Of a stretch of DNA of 64,000 nt, positions 17,102 to 27,099 are shown in pieces. A program made the translations under genes and the position numbers. Below the pieces are notes generated by a model that did not search any database, was not told the DNA's origin, and saw nothing but the letters and a program-made list of their open reading frames with translations. Within the stretch, counting starts at the first letter, position 1; the number at the start of each line of letters is the position of its first letter. The stretch comes from Xanthomarina sp. F1114 (lineage in GTDB: Bacteria > Bacteroidota > Bacteroidia > Flavobacteriales > Flavobacteriaceae): positions 62,001-126,000 of the forward strand of contig NZ_JAPMLL010000010.1 of the NCBI RefSeq assembly GCF_026410255.1. Direction: 5' to 3'.

Positions 17102-20100
17102 TTATAGTATAACAAGTTTCTCTATTTTCTCAACGGTTTTATTTAATACTGCAGAACGCACAGTAAGTTTATAAATATAGACGCCTTTCCCAATTTTATC
17201 TCCAAAATCATCACGGCCATCCCAGACCATATCTCTTGATAATGAGGTAGCTCCGTTATTACAACATTCTCCACTGTTGGTTTGTCCGTTTATAGTTTTT
17301 ACTAATTTTCCAGAGACAGTAAATATTTGTACTAAAACGTCTAAAGATTCTGAACTATTGTGATTGAACCAAAATTCGGTATAATTAACAAAAGGGTTTG
17401 GATAATTTAAAACGTTTTCAATAACCAATTGCTGATTCTCATCATACACTACAAATTGAATTTCTGTAGTAGAAGAGTTATTATAAACATCCCAAGCTTT
17501 AACAGACATGGTATGTAAACCAGGTTCTAAATCTCTTAAAGGGTAATTTACAATCCCCTTTTTATAATCGTCCAATTCTGTTTGATAGTAGTCGTTTAAG
17601 ACATAAGGATTTGCTTCGTCTCCATCTAAAATGCCAACAATATCATGCCCAATGCCACTAGCTGTATTAATTCCGTTTTCGTCCTCTAATTTTATTAACA
17701 AATTAGGCGATCTATTTGTTATGCCTCCAGATACAAAACTTTCGTCGTTCATATAGGCCGCAATTACTGGTCCTATATTATCTTCTGGCGCATTTTCATT
17801 TAAGCCTCCTATTTGAATTTGATTAACACTGGCCCCTGCCTGATCTTCATGAACTCCATTTCTTTTTGCATATAAACTTACGCGTCCAAAATCTACTGGA
17901 ATACCTATATCTCTTGGCACTACAAATTCAATATCAAACTGTCCATTAGTTATAGAAGATTGTCCTCTAAAAATAATTGGTCCCAAGGTTTCAAAATCCA
18001 TAATTATTAAATCTCCGCCCTCTGTAACTCCATCGTTTCCTAAGGTTTGTCTTTCTATGTTTTTGTCGTAAACCGTGGCTGACAGAACTCCATTATAATT
18101 GGATAATATGTTTCCAGACAAGTCTGTAACTTCTCCTGAAAGCTTAACACGACTTAAAGCTTGTAACACATCTATGGTTCCGTTTATGGGAGCATCGTTA
18201 ACTTTTGTCAATACAATATTGGGTTTTGGAAAAGCCAAAGTCATAGCAGGATCTCCAATATAAAAAACCAGCCTTCTTTGACCGAGAATTGAAATAGCAG
18301 GATCGTTTTTAGTCAGTCTTAAAGCTTCTGCCATAGATGGGTATTCATGCCCAGAATACGGGGTATTGCTCCCATAAGAAAACAAATATTGCTCTAGTGC
18401 TTTATTAAAAGTAACGCCCACATTTACATAAACCTGTCTTGTTGTAGTAATTAGAGAAATAGCTCCTCCATCTTTATTCCAATAGGTGTATTCTCCTGCT
18501 GTAGGACGAAGTGGATTATCGAATTTGGTAAATTCGCAAGTTACAGTAACAAAACAATTGAGTTTACATACATTATTTAAACTTTGAGCATCGGGTTTTT
18601 CAAAAATACGCTCATGGGCCAATCCATCTTCGCCGCCATGTCCAAAGTAATTTATAACCAAAGCACCTGTTTCAATAGCATTGTTTATAGCCACATTGAC
18701 CGTAGGATACCTATCGCCCCCTGCTGAAGACTCTTGTTTATAAGCATCCGAATGAATTTTAGTAACATTAATAAAAGGTTTTTCTATGGCTACTTCATCT
18801 CCAATAAAATCTGTAGTTTCCTGAAGAGATTTTTCCCAAGCTATATTGACATCATCAGAAATAACTACAAAATTATTTCTCCAGCTCCCATAAGAATCGT
18901 CTATATAATATCTTTCTATTTTATCTACAAGCTCTCTGGCACTCTGATAGTTTTCGGCTAAAATTCTACCTACAGCTATATCTAATTTATCCGAAATCTC
19001 CATAGACCCTTCGTTCTCATCCATCATTCCATAATAATCATCGGAAATAAAAGAGTTTGCAAGACTAAAACTATTATAGGAATGCCAGGAAGGTACAAAA
19101 TTAGTGTTATTAGGAATTCGGTCTTTATAATCATAAGAGCCATCTCCAAACAAACAAAGGTATTTTATACGGGAATCTTCAGAACTGGCATTGTCATAAA
19201 TATATTTTACAAAATTTCTAATAGCTCCAATATCCTGATTTCCGGTACTAAATTCTGCATATATTTCATTTAAACCAACAACTTTTACTTTCAAATTGTT
19301 GTTTATTCTATTTATTTGTGCCAATCTTTCGGCTTGACCGTAGAGACTATTAGGAGTAACTATTAAATAATCAATATCATCGTTTTGTCCTTGAGTATTT
19401 TTAAAAATAGTCCCTTTTAAATTTTGATTGTAAACGGAAGAATTAGAACTCTGAGAAGGCTCGTAATAATTTAATGGAGTTACAATAGCGTAAGATTTCA
19501 AGGTTCCCAGACTAGAGGTAAAACTAAAACTAGAACTATTATCTTCGTTTACAGCTGTTGTTACATTATATATGTCTGTAACATCCCAAATTTCCTTAAC
19601 CTGAGATGTATTGCTTATATTATATTGACCAATTCCCGTCAATTGGGTAACTGCCTTATTTTTAAAAGTAAATTGATTCCCTGAAAAATTTAAAGCCCGG
19701 GTTGCTTCTAAAGAAATATAATCTACATATGCTAAAGCGGAAGGGTTTCCACCTTTATTGTATATTAACGACACAGCTATGTTAGAAGAGCTCACATTAA
19801 TATTGTTGTTAAAAATAGACTCAGTTGCCAAATTAGCGTCTGAGGTTGCTGCAAGTGGCATGGTAGTAATATTATCACTATTAACCTTAACCGTCATTGT
19901 TGTTGGTATGGCAGATGTAGCTCCAAGATACACTTTTAGATTAACAGGTTCCGAAGTTACTAGATCGGGAAAGTTAAAATTGAAAGTTTTGTCGGTTTCT
20001 AAATCAAATTTATCTCCAAACCAACGTCTTCCTACGGTTACCAAATTATATTCATCCTTTTCGTGAAACTTGTAATCTTGAAAAGTGTCTATCATTAAAT

Positions 20101-20974
20101 CAACGGGTCCAGAAGGCTGCATAAACGGTTGAACACGCTTTCCATTTCCAGGACTTATATTTATGTAATAATAGGTCTTTTCTGTATAATTATTAATATG
20201 AGTATTACTAACGGCATCGAACCCAAATGGTCCTTGACCATAAAAGAGAATATAATCTGTATCGTTAAAAACGCCATCATTTTCTCCAACTACTCTAATA
20301 GCATTTTCTTTTACGTCTATGGGATAAGGCTCCGAGTTAGCAAACGGAATCATCCTTCCACCATTACCATATAGCTTTATGGTGCGTGGGTCAATATTAT
20401 TGACATTAACTCCCATTCTAGACAAGAAGTCTTTAGTTATTCTAAATACGCCAGTGGCTTCTATATAAAACTTGTACCATTGTCCATTATTTAAAACAGA
20501 ATTACTAATAACACGTTGGTTTCTATTAGAAGGTAATCTGCCATTGGAATAACTAACCGAAAACGAGGTTACTTTCTTAATGGTTCCGTTAGCTTCTTTT
20601 ATAATTGGCGATAAAACAAAGAACGCACTCATTTTGTTTCTTGCTACCGAAGTCTTTAAACTATATGTTAATTCCGAAGGCAAAGTTTTTTCATCTAAAT
20701 CTAATAACTCTTTAGATGTTATAGTAGTATAACTAACGTTAGTTACACGAACGGAAGCCTCATCGACCGCTTGATTAATCTGCCATTGCGCTACAAATTG
20801 AACTCCATCAATATCATCATAATTATAATTAGCTTCACTAAAACCAGGCAATTTAATGGTATAGCTTTCCGTTGCAAGCACCTTTTCTCCTTCCCAAAGA
20901 ATTTTAAATTGCTTTTGTTGCGAATAGAGAACTAGAGTCGTAAAAAAAAATAGGAATAGGAATTTCTTTTTCAT
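17102..20974 (-). CDS. porU: Type IX secretion C-terminal signal peptidase/sortase PorU
   Basis: 1290 residues, longer than the Porphyromonas enzyme. A signal peptide (MKKKFLFLFFFTTLVLYSQ) precedes an N-terminal beta-rich region. The gingipain-type C25 peptidase domain (about 530-880) holds the catalytic His779 in INYFGHGGEDG and Cys813 in VTVTCEF. The C-terminus is itself a sorting-type beta-sandwich: NVLNYPNPFVNYTEFWFNH, then GVYIYKLTVRS and EKIEKLVIL. PorU removes the C-terminal signal from cargo and attaches it to lipopolysaccharide at the cell surface. It is first in a porU-porV unit and divergent from gldJ, an arrangement I recall from Flavobacterium. Confidence 0.94.
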   Translation of the reverse strand: MKKKFLFLFFFTTLVLYSQQKQFKILWEGEKVLATESYTIKLPGFSEANYNYDDIDGVQFVAQWQINQAVDEASVRVTNVSYTTITSKELLDLDEKTLPSELTYSLKTSVARNKMSAFFVLSPIIKEANGTIKKVTSFSVSYSNGRLPSNRNQRVISNSVLNNGQWYKFYIEATGVFRITKDFLSRMGVNVNNIDPRTIKLYGNGGRMIPFANSEPYPIDVKENAIRVVGENDGVFNDTDYILFYGQGPFGFDAVSNTHINNYTEKTYYYINISPGNGKRVQPFMQPSGPVDLMIDTFQDYKFHEKDEYNLVTVGRRWFGDKFDLETDKTFNFNFPDLVTSEPVNLKVYLGATSAIPTTMTVKVNSDNITTMPLAATSDANLATESIFNNNINVSSSNIAVSLIYNKGGNPSALAYVDYISLEATRALNFSGNQFTFKNKAVTQLTGIGQYNISNTSQVKEIWDVTDIYNVTTAVNEDNSSSFSFTSSLGTLKSYAIVTPLNYYEPSQSSNSSVYNQNLKGTIFKNTQGQNDDIDYLIVTPNSLYGQAERLAQINRINNNLKVKVVGLNEIYAEFSTGNQDIGAIRNFVKYIYDNASSEDSRIKYLCLFGDGSYDYKDRIPNNTNFVPSWHSYNSFSLANSFISDDYYGMMDENEGSMEISDKLDIAVGRILAENYQSARELVDKIERYYIDDSYGSWRNNFVVISDDVNIAWEKSLQETTDFIGDEVAIEKPFINVTKIHSDAYKQESSAGGDRYPTVNVAINNAIETGALVINYFGHGGEDGLAHERIFEKPDAQSLNNVCKLNCFVTVTCEFTKFDNPLRPTAGEYTYWNKDGGAISLITTTRQVYVNVGVTFNKALEQYLFSYGSNTPYSGHEYPSMAEALRLTKNDPAISILGQRRLVFYIGDPAMTLAFPKPNIVLTKVNDAPINGTIDVLQALSRVKLSGEVTDLSGNILSNYNGVLSATVYDKNIERQTLGNDGVTEGGDLIIMDFETLGPIIFRGQSSITNGQFDIEFVVPRDIGIPVDFGRVSLYAKRNGVHEDQAGASVNQIQIGGLNENAPEDNIGPVIAAYMNDESFVSGGITNRSPNLLIKLEDENGINTASGIGHDIVGILDGDEANPYVLNDYYQTELDDYKKGIVNYPLRDLEPGLHTMSVKAWDVYNNSSTTEIQFVVYDENQQLVIENVLNYPNPFVNYTEFWFNHNSSESLDVLVQIFTVSGKLVKTINGQTNSGECCNNGATSLSRDMVWDGRDDFGDKIGKGVYIYKLTVRSAVLNKTVEKIEKLVIL

Positions 20975-21245
20975 TGATTAAATAACGTGATTAATTGTCT
21001 GTTAGTATGACAAAACAAACAATTTTAGAAAACCTTTCAAAATTACAATAATAATTTATAAATAATACCGTTATTTAGACACAAATTAGTGGGGATTAAC
21101 GACCAAAAATCATCGTTATAACGCACAATAAATAGGATGAAATACATAAAAAAATCATCAAATTTTATAAATTAACTTGTATTATTACCGATATTTCTTA
21201 TATTGCGTCACCAAAAATAGTATAAGCTTACTTAAAAGTATGAAT

Positions 21246-22934
21246 ATGAAAAAAGTTATGGCATTTAAGATTTTGTTACTCTTAGCAATTTCTATAACAA
21301 CAGTTGGTTGTAAACGATCATCTAGCTCCAACAGCTCTAGAGCTACTGGTTGGCAAATAAATAATAAGGATGGTGGGTTCCAATACAACACACAATTTAA
21401 AGAACAAGAAACTGCGCCAGGCCTCGTTTTTGTAGAAGGTGGAACATTTACCATGGGTCGCGTTCAAGACGATGTGATGCACGATTGGAATAACACGCCA
21501 ACCCAACAACACGTTCAGTCCTTTTATATGGACGAAACAGAGGTAACCAACAAAATGTACTTAGAGTACTTAGATTACTTAAAAAAATCATATCCTCCAA
21601 CAGAAGATAATTACAGAGCTATTTATAATGGTGCGCTTCCAGATACTTTAGTTTGGAGAAACCGTTTAGGATATAACGAAGTGATGACAGACAACTATTT
21701 ACGTCACCCGGGCTATGGAGAATATCCTGTTGTTGGTGTAAGTTGGATTCAGGCTGTAGAATTTTCTAACTGGAGATCCAATCGTGTTAACGAATTAAAG
21801 CTTATGAATGAGGGCTATATCAGTAAAGATGCTGCTTACCAAAAAGGAGAAGGAGAAACTTTCGATACAGATACTTATATTAACGCACCAACTCAAGTTT
21901 ACGGAGGTAACACAGAATATACAAGCTCAGAAAACACCAGAAGAAGAGTTCAAACTAATGCGGAAGGTGAAGAAACAGGACTATATGCTACAAGAGAAAC
22001 TGGAGCAATATCTCCTAAATACAGACTTCCAACAGAAGCAGAATGGGAGTATGCGGCTTTAGGTTTATCTGAATTAAGAAGCTACAACACCATTAGAGGT
22101 AGAAAAAAATATCCTTGGGATGGACAATATACACGCTCTGGAAAACGTAAAGTAAGAGGAGACCAATTGGCTAACTTTAAACAAGGAAAAGGTGATTACG
22201 GTGGAATTGCAGGATGGTCTGACGATGGTGCCGATATTACAAACGAAGTAAAACAATATGCTCCAAACGATTTTGGATTATATGATATGGCTGGAAACGT
22301 AGCAGAATGGGTTGCGGATGTATACAGACCTATAGTTGACGACGATTTTAACGATTTTAACTACTACCGTGGAAACGTTTATACTAAAAATGCCATTGGA
22401 GAAGATGGAACAGTAAAAATTGTAACTGCAGACGAAATTGTTTTCGATACCTTACCTAACGGGAAAGTTATTGCAAGAGATTTACCTGGACAAATTGCTC
22501 AAATACCAATTGATGAAGATGAAACGTATTTAAGACAAAACTTCGACAGATCTGATAACAGAAACTTTAGAGATGGAGACAAACAATCTTCTCGTCAATA
22601 TAGAGAAAGCGACTTTGGAGACGATGAAAATGCTGTAGATGGTGAAAACTCTTTAACTAGTAAAATGTACAACTCGCCTAAACATAATGTAGAAGTAGAC
22701 GATTCTACAGGGGCATTAATTAGAGAGTACGACAAATCTAATAAAAGAACCTCTTTAATAAACGACGAAGTTCGTGTGTATAAAGGTGGATCTTGGAAAG
22801 ATAGAGAATACTGGTTAGATCCAGCACAAAGACGTTATTTCCCACAAACTATGGCTACAGATTATATTGGCTTTAGATGTGCTATGTCAAGAGTTGGTTC
22901 TAAATCTAAAAACAAGAACAAAACAAAAAACTAA
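21246..22934 (+). CDS. gldJ: Gliding motility lipoprotein GldJ
   Basis: 562 residues from the ATG at 21246; an in-frame ATG at 21240 adds only two residues, while the longer frame from 21177 would put 23 residues before the signal sequence and is rejected. MKKVMAFKILLLLAISITTVGC ends in a lipobox. The body is a formylglycine-generating-enzyme (FGE/sulfatase-modifying) fold: FVEGGTFTMGRVQDD, FYMDETEVTNKMYLEYLDY, PVVGVSWIQAVEFSNW, YRLPTEAEWEYAA, DMAGNVAEWVAD and YKGGSWKDREYW, ending in YIGFRCAMSRV. In flavobacteria GldJ is required for gliding and stabilises the T9SS ring protein GldK. A weak promoter-like TTG-N19-TATATTG lies at 21177-21205. Confidence 0.94.
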   Translation: MKKVMAFKILLLLAISITTVGCKRSSSSNSSRATGWQINNKDGGFQYNTQFKEQETAPGLVFVEGGTFTMGRVQDDVMHDWNNTPTQQHVQSFYMDETEVTNKMYLEYLDYLKKSYPPTEDNYRAIYNGALPDTLVWRNRLGYNEVMTDNYLRHPGYGEYPVVGVSWIQAVEFSNWRSNRVNELKLMNEGYISKDAAYQKGEGETFDTDTYINAPTQVYGGNTEYTSSENTRRRVQTNAEGEETGLYATRETGAISPKYRLPTEAEWEYAALGLSELRSYNTIRGRKKYPWDGQYTRSGKRKVRGDQLANFKQGKGDYGGIAGWSDDGADITNEVKQYAPNDFGLYDMAGNVAEWVADVYRPIVDDDFNDFNYYRGNVYTKNAIGEDGTVKIVTADEIVFDTLPNGKVIARDLPGQIAQIPIDEDETYLRQNFDRSDNRNFRDGDKQSSRQYRESDFGDDENAVDGENSLTSKMYNSPKHNVEVDDSTGALIREYDKSNKRTSLINDEVRVYKGGSWKDREYWLDPAQRRYFPQTMATDYIGFRCAMSRVGSKSKNKNKTKN

Positions 22935-22952
22935 GAATTTTTCATATCTTTT

Positions 22953-22986
22953 AAAAAAGTCCTAACAATTAGTTAGGACTTTTTTT
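22953..22986 (+). terminator. Intrinsic terminator of gldJ
   Basis: AGTCCTAAC (22958-22966) and GTTAGGACT (22972-22980) form a perfect 9-bp stem with an AATTA loop. An A-run precedes it and a T-run follows. It lies 18 bases after the gldJ stop and 14 bases before murF. Confidence 0.9.
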
Positions 22987-22999
22987 ATACTTTTATTTT

Positions 23000-24274
23000 A
23001 TGAAAATAGAACAACTACATGCGCTTTTTTTAAAGCATCCCTCTGTATCGACAGACACACGGAAAATAGCTAAAAACGATTTATATTTTGCTCTTAAAGG
23101 CGACAACTTTAATGGCAATGTGTTTAGCAAACAGGCTCTGGAAAACGGAGCTTCATATTGTATTGTAGACGAAAAAGAATACGCCGTAAACGACCATTGC
23201 ATTTTGGTTGAAGATGTACTAGAAACACTTCAAGAATTAGCTAAATTTCATAGAAAGTATCTCAATTTACCAATTATAGCCTTAACCGGAAGTAATGGAA
23301 AAACTACTACCAAAGAGTTAATTCAGGCTGTACTTTCTAAAAAATATAAAGTTTCTGCAACTCTTGGCAATTTAAACAATCATATAGGTGTACCACTAAC
23401 TTTGCTAAAAATGACTAATGACACGGAGATTGGAATTGTTGAAATGGGAGCCAATCATCCAAAAGAAATAGAGTTTCTATGCAATATAGCGTTTCCAGAC
23501 TATGGACTGATAACTAATTTTGGCAAAGCCCACCTAGAAGGTTTTGGTAGTATTGAGGGTGTTATAAAAGCAAAATCTGAATTATATGAACATCTTATAG
23601 GTCATAAGAAAACTATTTTTATAAATTCCAACGACCCCATTCAAGTAGAAAGAAGTAAAACAGCTACCACCTACTCTTTTGGACAAAACAAAACAGACAA
23701 TTTTATTATCCATTTTAAGAGTGCGCAACCCGAGGTAACAGTTACTTATAATAACAACGAAATAAATAGTCAACTTATAGGAGAATACAATTTCAATAAC
23801 ATCTCAGTTGCCATAGCTCTTGGGGCTTATTTTAAAGTGAATACACAACAAATAAAAGCAGCTATAGAAAACTATATTCCCAAAAACAACCGATCGCAAA
23901 TTGTTGAAAAAGGAACAATTAAAATTATTCTGGATGCTTACAATGCCAATCCTTCAAGTATGGCAGTTGCTTTAGAAAATTTTGGGAAACTAAAAGTTGA
24001 AAATAAAATGGCCATTTTGGGAGACATGTTCGAGTTAGGTCAGGATGCCCAAAAGGAACATCGAGCCATTGCCGAATTAGCTAATTCCATAAACATATCG
24101 AAAGTGATATTTATTGGAGAAAATTTTTATCACGCCATTCCAAAAACAAAAAATACGTACAAGTCTTTTCAAGACTTTAAAACAGATTTTAATTTTGAAA
24201 ACTTAAATAATGCCAATCTTTTAATTAAAGGCTCTCGTGGCATGGCTTTAGAACGGATTTTAGATTTGTTATAA
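23000..24274 (+). CDS. murF: UDP-MurNAc-tripeptide--D-alanyl-D-alanine ligase MurF
   Basis: 424 residues. This cytoplasmic Mur ligase adds D-Ala-D-Ala to UDP-MurNAc-tripeptide, the last soluble step of peptidoglycan precursor synthesis. The N-terminal UDP-binding domain contains VSTDTRKIAKNDLYFALKG. The ATP-binding P-loop is ALTGSNGKTTTKE near residue 108, followed by ATLGNLNNHIGVPLTLL and EMGANHPKEIEFL. The C-terminal domain has LDAYNANPSSMAVAL and MAILGDMFELG. The gene lies downstream of gldJ but a terminator sits between them, so it probably has its own promoter or relies on readthrough. Confidence 0.96.
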   Translation: MKIEQLHALFLKHPSVSTDTRKIAKNDLYFALKGDNFNGNVFSKQALENGASYCIVDEKEYAVNDHCILVEDVLETLQELAKFHRKYLNLPIIALTGSNGKTTTKELIQAVLSKKYKVSATLGNLNNHIGVPLTLLKMTNDTEIGIVEMGANHPKEIEFLCNIAFPDYGLITNFGKAHLEGFGSIEGVIKAKSELYEHLIGHKKTIFINSNDPIQVERSKTATTYSFGQNKTDNFIIHFKSAQPEVTVTYNNNEINSQLIGEYNFNNISVAIALGAYFKVNTQQIKAAIENYIPKNNRSQIVEKGTIKIILDAYNANPSSMAVALENFGKLKVENKMAILGDMFELGQDAQKEHRAIAELANSINISKVIFIGENFYHAIPKTKNTYKSFQDFKTDFNFENLNNANLLIKGSRGMALERILDLL

Positions 24275-24353
24275 AAATCTTAAACTAAAAAAGAACAAGA
24301 ATTATATTAATTATATTTATCCCTTCTTAAAATTCAAAACTAAACTTTCCATT

Positions 24354-25676
24354 ATGACCTTTTTTCGTTCCTTTTTCTTATCGCTTTTTATACTCTCTTT
24401 AGTTGGCTGTCAAACCCTACAACCTACAGCTCCTCCTCCAGAAATCAAGCTCAGTACTTTTGAAAAACTAGCAGGTATGAAAAACGTGGTTAGTATAGAA
24501 AAAAAAGACCCAGTAAGTCATTTTGACGAAAATTATGAAATCTGGTTTGAGCAACCGGTAGATTATGAAGATTCTTCAAAAGGAAGTTTTAAACAACGTG
24601 TTTTTTTAGGTTATGAAAACCCAGAGCAACCAGTAATAGTAGAACTTAAAGGTTATGGTATTGGTTCAGAGAAAGCAGGAGAATTAGCGAACCATTATAA
24701 GGCAAACCAATTAAGTATTGAGCATAGATATTTTAACAACTCGCGTCCAGAAGAAATAGACTGGAACACACTTACAGTTAAAAATGCAGCTAAAGATCAG
24801 GCCAGAATTATAGATGCAATTAGAAATGCTTTATATCCAAACACTAAGTTTATTTCTACCGGAATTTCAAAGGGCTGTCAAACAGTTATGTTACATCGTA
24901 GATATTTCCCGGACAATGTGGATGCCTGCGTATGTTATGTGGGGCCTTTAAATTTTGAACGTGAAGATCCTCGAGTTTATAAATTTTTAAAGGAAGTAAG
25001 CACGCAAAACAATAGAGACAAAGTGAAAGCTTTTCAAGAATTGTGTTTTGAAAATAGAGAAGCACTTCTAGAAATGATGAAAACGGCAGCCATAGAAAAA
25101 GATATGTCTTGGGAATTTGGTGTAGAAAAAGCCATAGATTATACCATTTTAGAATACTCTTTTGCATTCTGGCAATGGGGAACACCCATTGAAAATATTC
25201 CAACAGGTGAGGTGTCGCCTGAGGAGATTTACAGGCATTTGATTAACGTGGTTGGATACAGCTTTTTCGAAGAAAAGTCTGTAGAAAGTTTACAACCGTA
25301 TTTCTGGGCAGCTTTAACCGAACAAGGTATTTACGGCTATGAAACGGCTCCATTTAAAAAATATTTAAACACGGATAAAGACATTTATACATTCGATTGG
25401 GCTTTTCCAGAAGGTTTTTCTAAATCCTTTGATTATGCACCTATGCAAGAAGTTAAAAACTTTTTAGACTATGTGGCTGAAGATATGCTTTTTATATATG
25501 GCGAATATGATTCTTGGAGTGCAACAGCCGTAGAATTAGAGAACGACACTAAAAACAGAGAACTTTATAAATATGTCTTACCAGAAGGAAGTCACACGAC
25601 AAGAATAAAGAGTTTTAGTCCAGAAAAACAGAAGGAAATCTATGATATTATTGATGCTTGGCTAATAAACGAATAA
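24354..25676 (+). CDS. S37-family (PS-10) serine peptidase lipoprotein, tripeptidyl aminopeptidase-like
   Basis: 440 residues. The N-terminal FFLSLFILSLVGC is a lipobox-type signal, so the enzyme is membrane-anchored outside the cytoplasm. Its alpha/beta-hydrolase core has the S28/S37-type LSIEHRYF segment and the nucleophile elbow TGISKGCQT with Ser172. The acid is probably in GEYDSWSA and the His in EGSHTTRI near the C-terminus. S37 enzymes release N-terminal tripeptides, some after proline; substrate preference here is inference. It faces the hydroxyproline operon across a shared bidirectional terminator, so it could supply Pro/Hyp peptides but is a separate transcript. Confidence 0.82.
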   Translation: MTFFRSFFLSLFILSLVGCQTLQPTAPPPEIKLSTFEKLAGMKNVVSIEKKDPVSHFDENYEIWFEQPVDYEDSSKGSFKQRVFLGYENPEQPVIVELKGYGIGSEKAGELANHYKANQLSIEHRYFNNSRPEEIDWNTLTVKNAAKDQARIIDAIRNALYPNTKFISTGISKGCQTVMLHRRYFPDNVDACVCYVGPLNFEREDPRVYKFLKEVSTQNNRDKVKAFQELCFENREALLEMMKTAAIEKDMSWEFGVEKAIDYTILEYSFAFWQWGTPIENIPTGEVSPEEIYRHLINVVGYSFFEEKSVESLQPYFWAALTEQGIYGYETAPFKKYLNTDKDIYTFDWAFPEGFSKSFDYAPMQEVKNFLDYVAEDMLFIYGEYDSWSATAVELENDTKNRELYKYVLPEGSHTTRIKSFSPEKQKEIYDIIDAWLINE

Positions 25677-25727
25677 GTTTATTTTCTATGGATTAGATAG
25701 AATAAACACATCAATTTTTATAAGTAA

Positions 25728-25765
25728 AAAGGCGAAAAAGGTTTGGTTAAACTTTTTTCGCCTTT
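25728..25765. terminator. Bidirectional terminator between the S37 peptidase and the aminopeptidase P gene
   Basis: Seventeen bases at 25728-25744 pair with 25749-25765 with a single wobble position and a GGTT loop. The core is AAAGGCGAAAAA against TTTTTTCGCCTTT. A/T runs inside the stem serve both convergent transcripts. Confidence 0.8.
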
Positions 25766-25803
25766 CTAAATTTAATAAAACAGTTTATACGTTTTGTAGC
25801 TTA

Positions 25804-27096
25804 TTAGGACGACATTAAAGCTTCAATATCATCAATTTCAATAGGCATGGCTCTGGTAAGATTAATATTTCCTTCTTTGGTAATTAAGTAATCATTTTCC
25901 AATCTACAGCCTATTCCTTCTTCTGGAATATAAATACCAGGTTCGCAGGTTAGCACCATTCCCGGTTCTAAAGCTCGAGTATATAATCCCACATCGTGAA
26001 CATCTAAACCAATATGATGTGCCGTTCCATGCATAAAGTATTTTTTATATAAAGGTTTTTCAGGATTTTGATTTGCTACAGCTGTAGCATCTAATAAACC
26101 GAGTTTTATAAGTTCGGTTTCAACCAGTTTTGCCATTTGTGCTTCATATACCGAAGGAATAACTCCTGGTTTAAGCAATTTACTACCTTCCTTTAAGCAA
26201 TGTAAAACAGAACTATAAACCTCTTTTTGCCTTTTAGAAAATTTGCCATTTACAGGGAAACACCTAGTGGTATCGCTATTGTAATTAGCATAACACACTC
26301 CAAAGTCTAAAAGAATCATATCTCCACTTTTACAGATGTCATCGTTGGTATTATAATGCAAAGCACAAGCATTTTTTCCTGACGCCACTATGGGTTTAAA
26401 AGCATGTCTTGTTCCTCCTGAGGCAATTAAATTGTATGCTAATTCTGCTTCCAGCTGAAATTCTTTAATATCTGGCTGACAAGCTTTTAATACCCGTTTA
26501 AAAGATGCCACACTAATATCTGCAGCTTGTTGCATTAGCCCTACTTCTTCTTCAGATTTAACTGGTCTTAAGTCTCTTGTTATTTTTGCTGCTCGATGAT
26601 AATCATGCAACGGATATTTTTCCTTACACCAGTTTATCATTCTGTCTTGCTGGGTTTGCTGATTGAAGGTAACACGCTTTATATGCTCATTATGTCCTAG
26701 ATAAATGCCATCAGCTTCAAAAGCCATAAGCTGTAGTACTTTTTCAAAATCATGAATCCATTCTACTCGGGCAATTCCAGAAATATCTGTTGCTTGTTCT
26801 TTGGTTAACTTTTCGCCATCCCAAATTTTAATTTGCTCATTTGTTTCTTTAATAAAAAGTATCTCCCGATTTTCTTTCCTATTGGCTTCCGGATATACTA
26901 TTAAAATAGTTTCTTCTTGATCGATCCCACATAAATAAAACAAATCGTTGTTCTGGGTAAATCCCATAACATCGTCTGCATTGTTATGCTTAACATCGTT
27001 TGAAGTTAGAATAGCTAACGTGTTAGAACGCATTTTAGCTGTAAAATTGTTTCTGTTTTTTATAAATAAACTCTTTGGTATCTGATTGTAGCGCAT
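25804..27096 (-). CDS. pepP: Xaa-Pro aminopeptidase (aminopeptidase P, M24B)
   Basis: 430 residues, dinuclear metal exopeptidase that removes the residue in front of a penultimate proline. An N-terminal aminopeptidase P domain (about 1-170) precedes the pita-bread catalytic domain. Metal ligands are visible: LLDFGVCYANYNSDTTRCF (two Asp), HGTAHHIGLDVHDVG (His), LTCEPGIYIPEEG (Glu) and CRLENDY (Glu). No signal peptide, so cytoplasmic. It is the last gene of the putative hydroxyproline operon, 3 bases after the D-amino-acid dehydrogenase. That context suggests release of hydroxyproline or proline from short peptides. Confidence 0.93.
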   Translation of the reverse strand: MRYNQIPKSLFIKNRNNFTAKMRSNTLAILTSNDVKHNNADDVMGFTQNNDLFYLCGIDQEETILIVYPEANRKENREILFIKETNEQIKIWDGEKLTKEQATDISGIARVEWIHDFEKVLQLMAFEADGIYLGHNEHIKRVTFNQQTQQDRMINWCKEKYPLHDYHRAAKITRDLRPVKSEEEVGLMQQAADISVASFKRVLKACQPDIKEFQLEAELAYNLIASGGTRHAFKPIVASGKNACALHYNTNDDICKSGDMILLDFGVCYANYNSDTTRCFPVNGKFSKRQKEVYSSVLHCLKEGSKLLKPGVIPSVYEAQMAKLVETELIKLGLLDATAVANQNPEKPLYKKYFMHGTAHHIGLDVHDVGLYTRALEPGMVLTCEPGIYIPEEGIGCRLENDYLITKEGNINLTRAMPIEIDDIEALMSS

Positions 27097-27099
27097 CTT

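Noticed and set aside
21177-21245. Longer GldJ start at 21177
   Set aside because: It would place 23 residues before the lipoprotein signal and the frame begins in the likely promoter, at a TTG.
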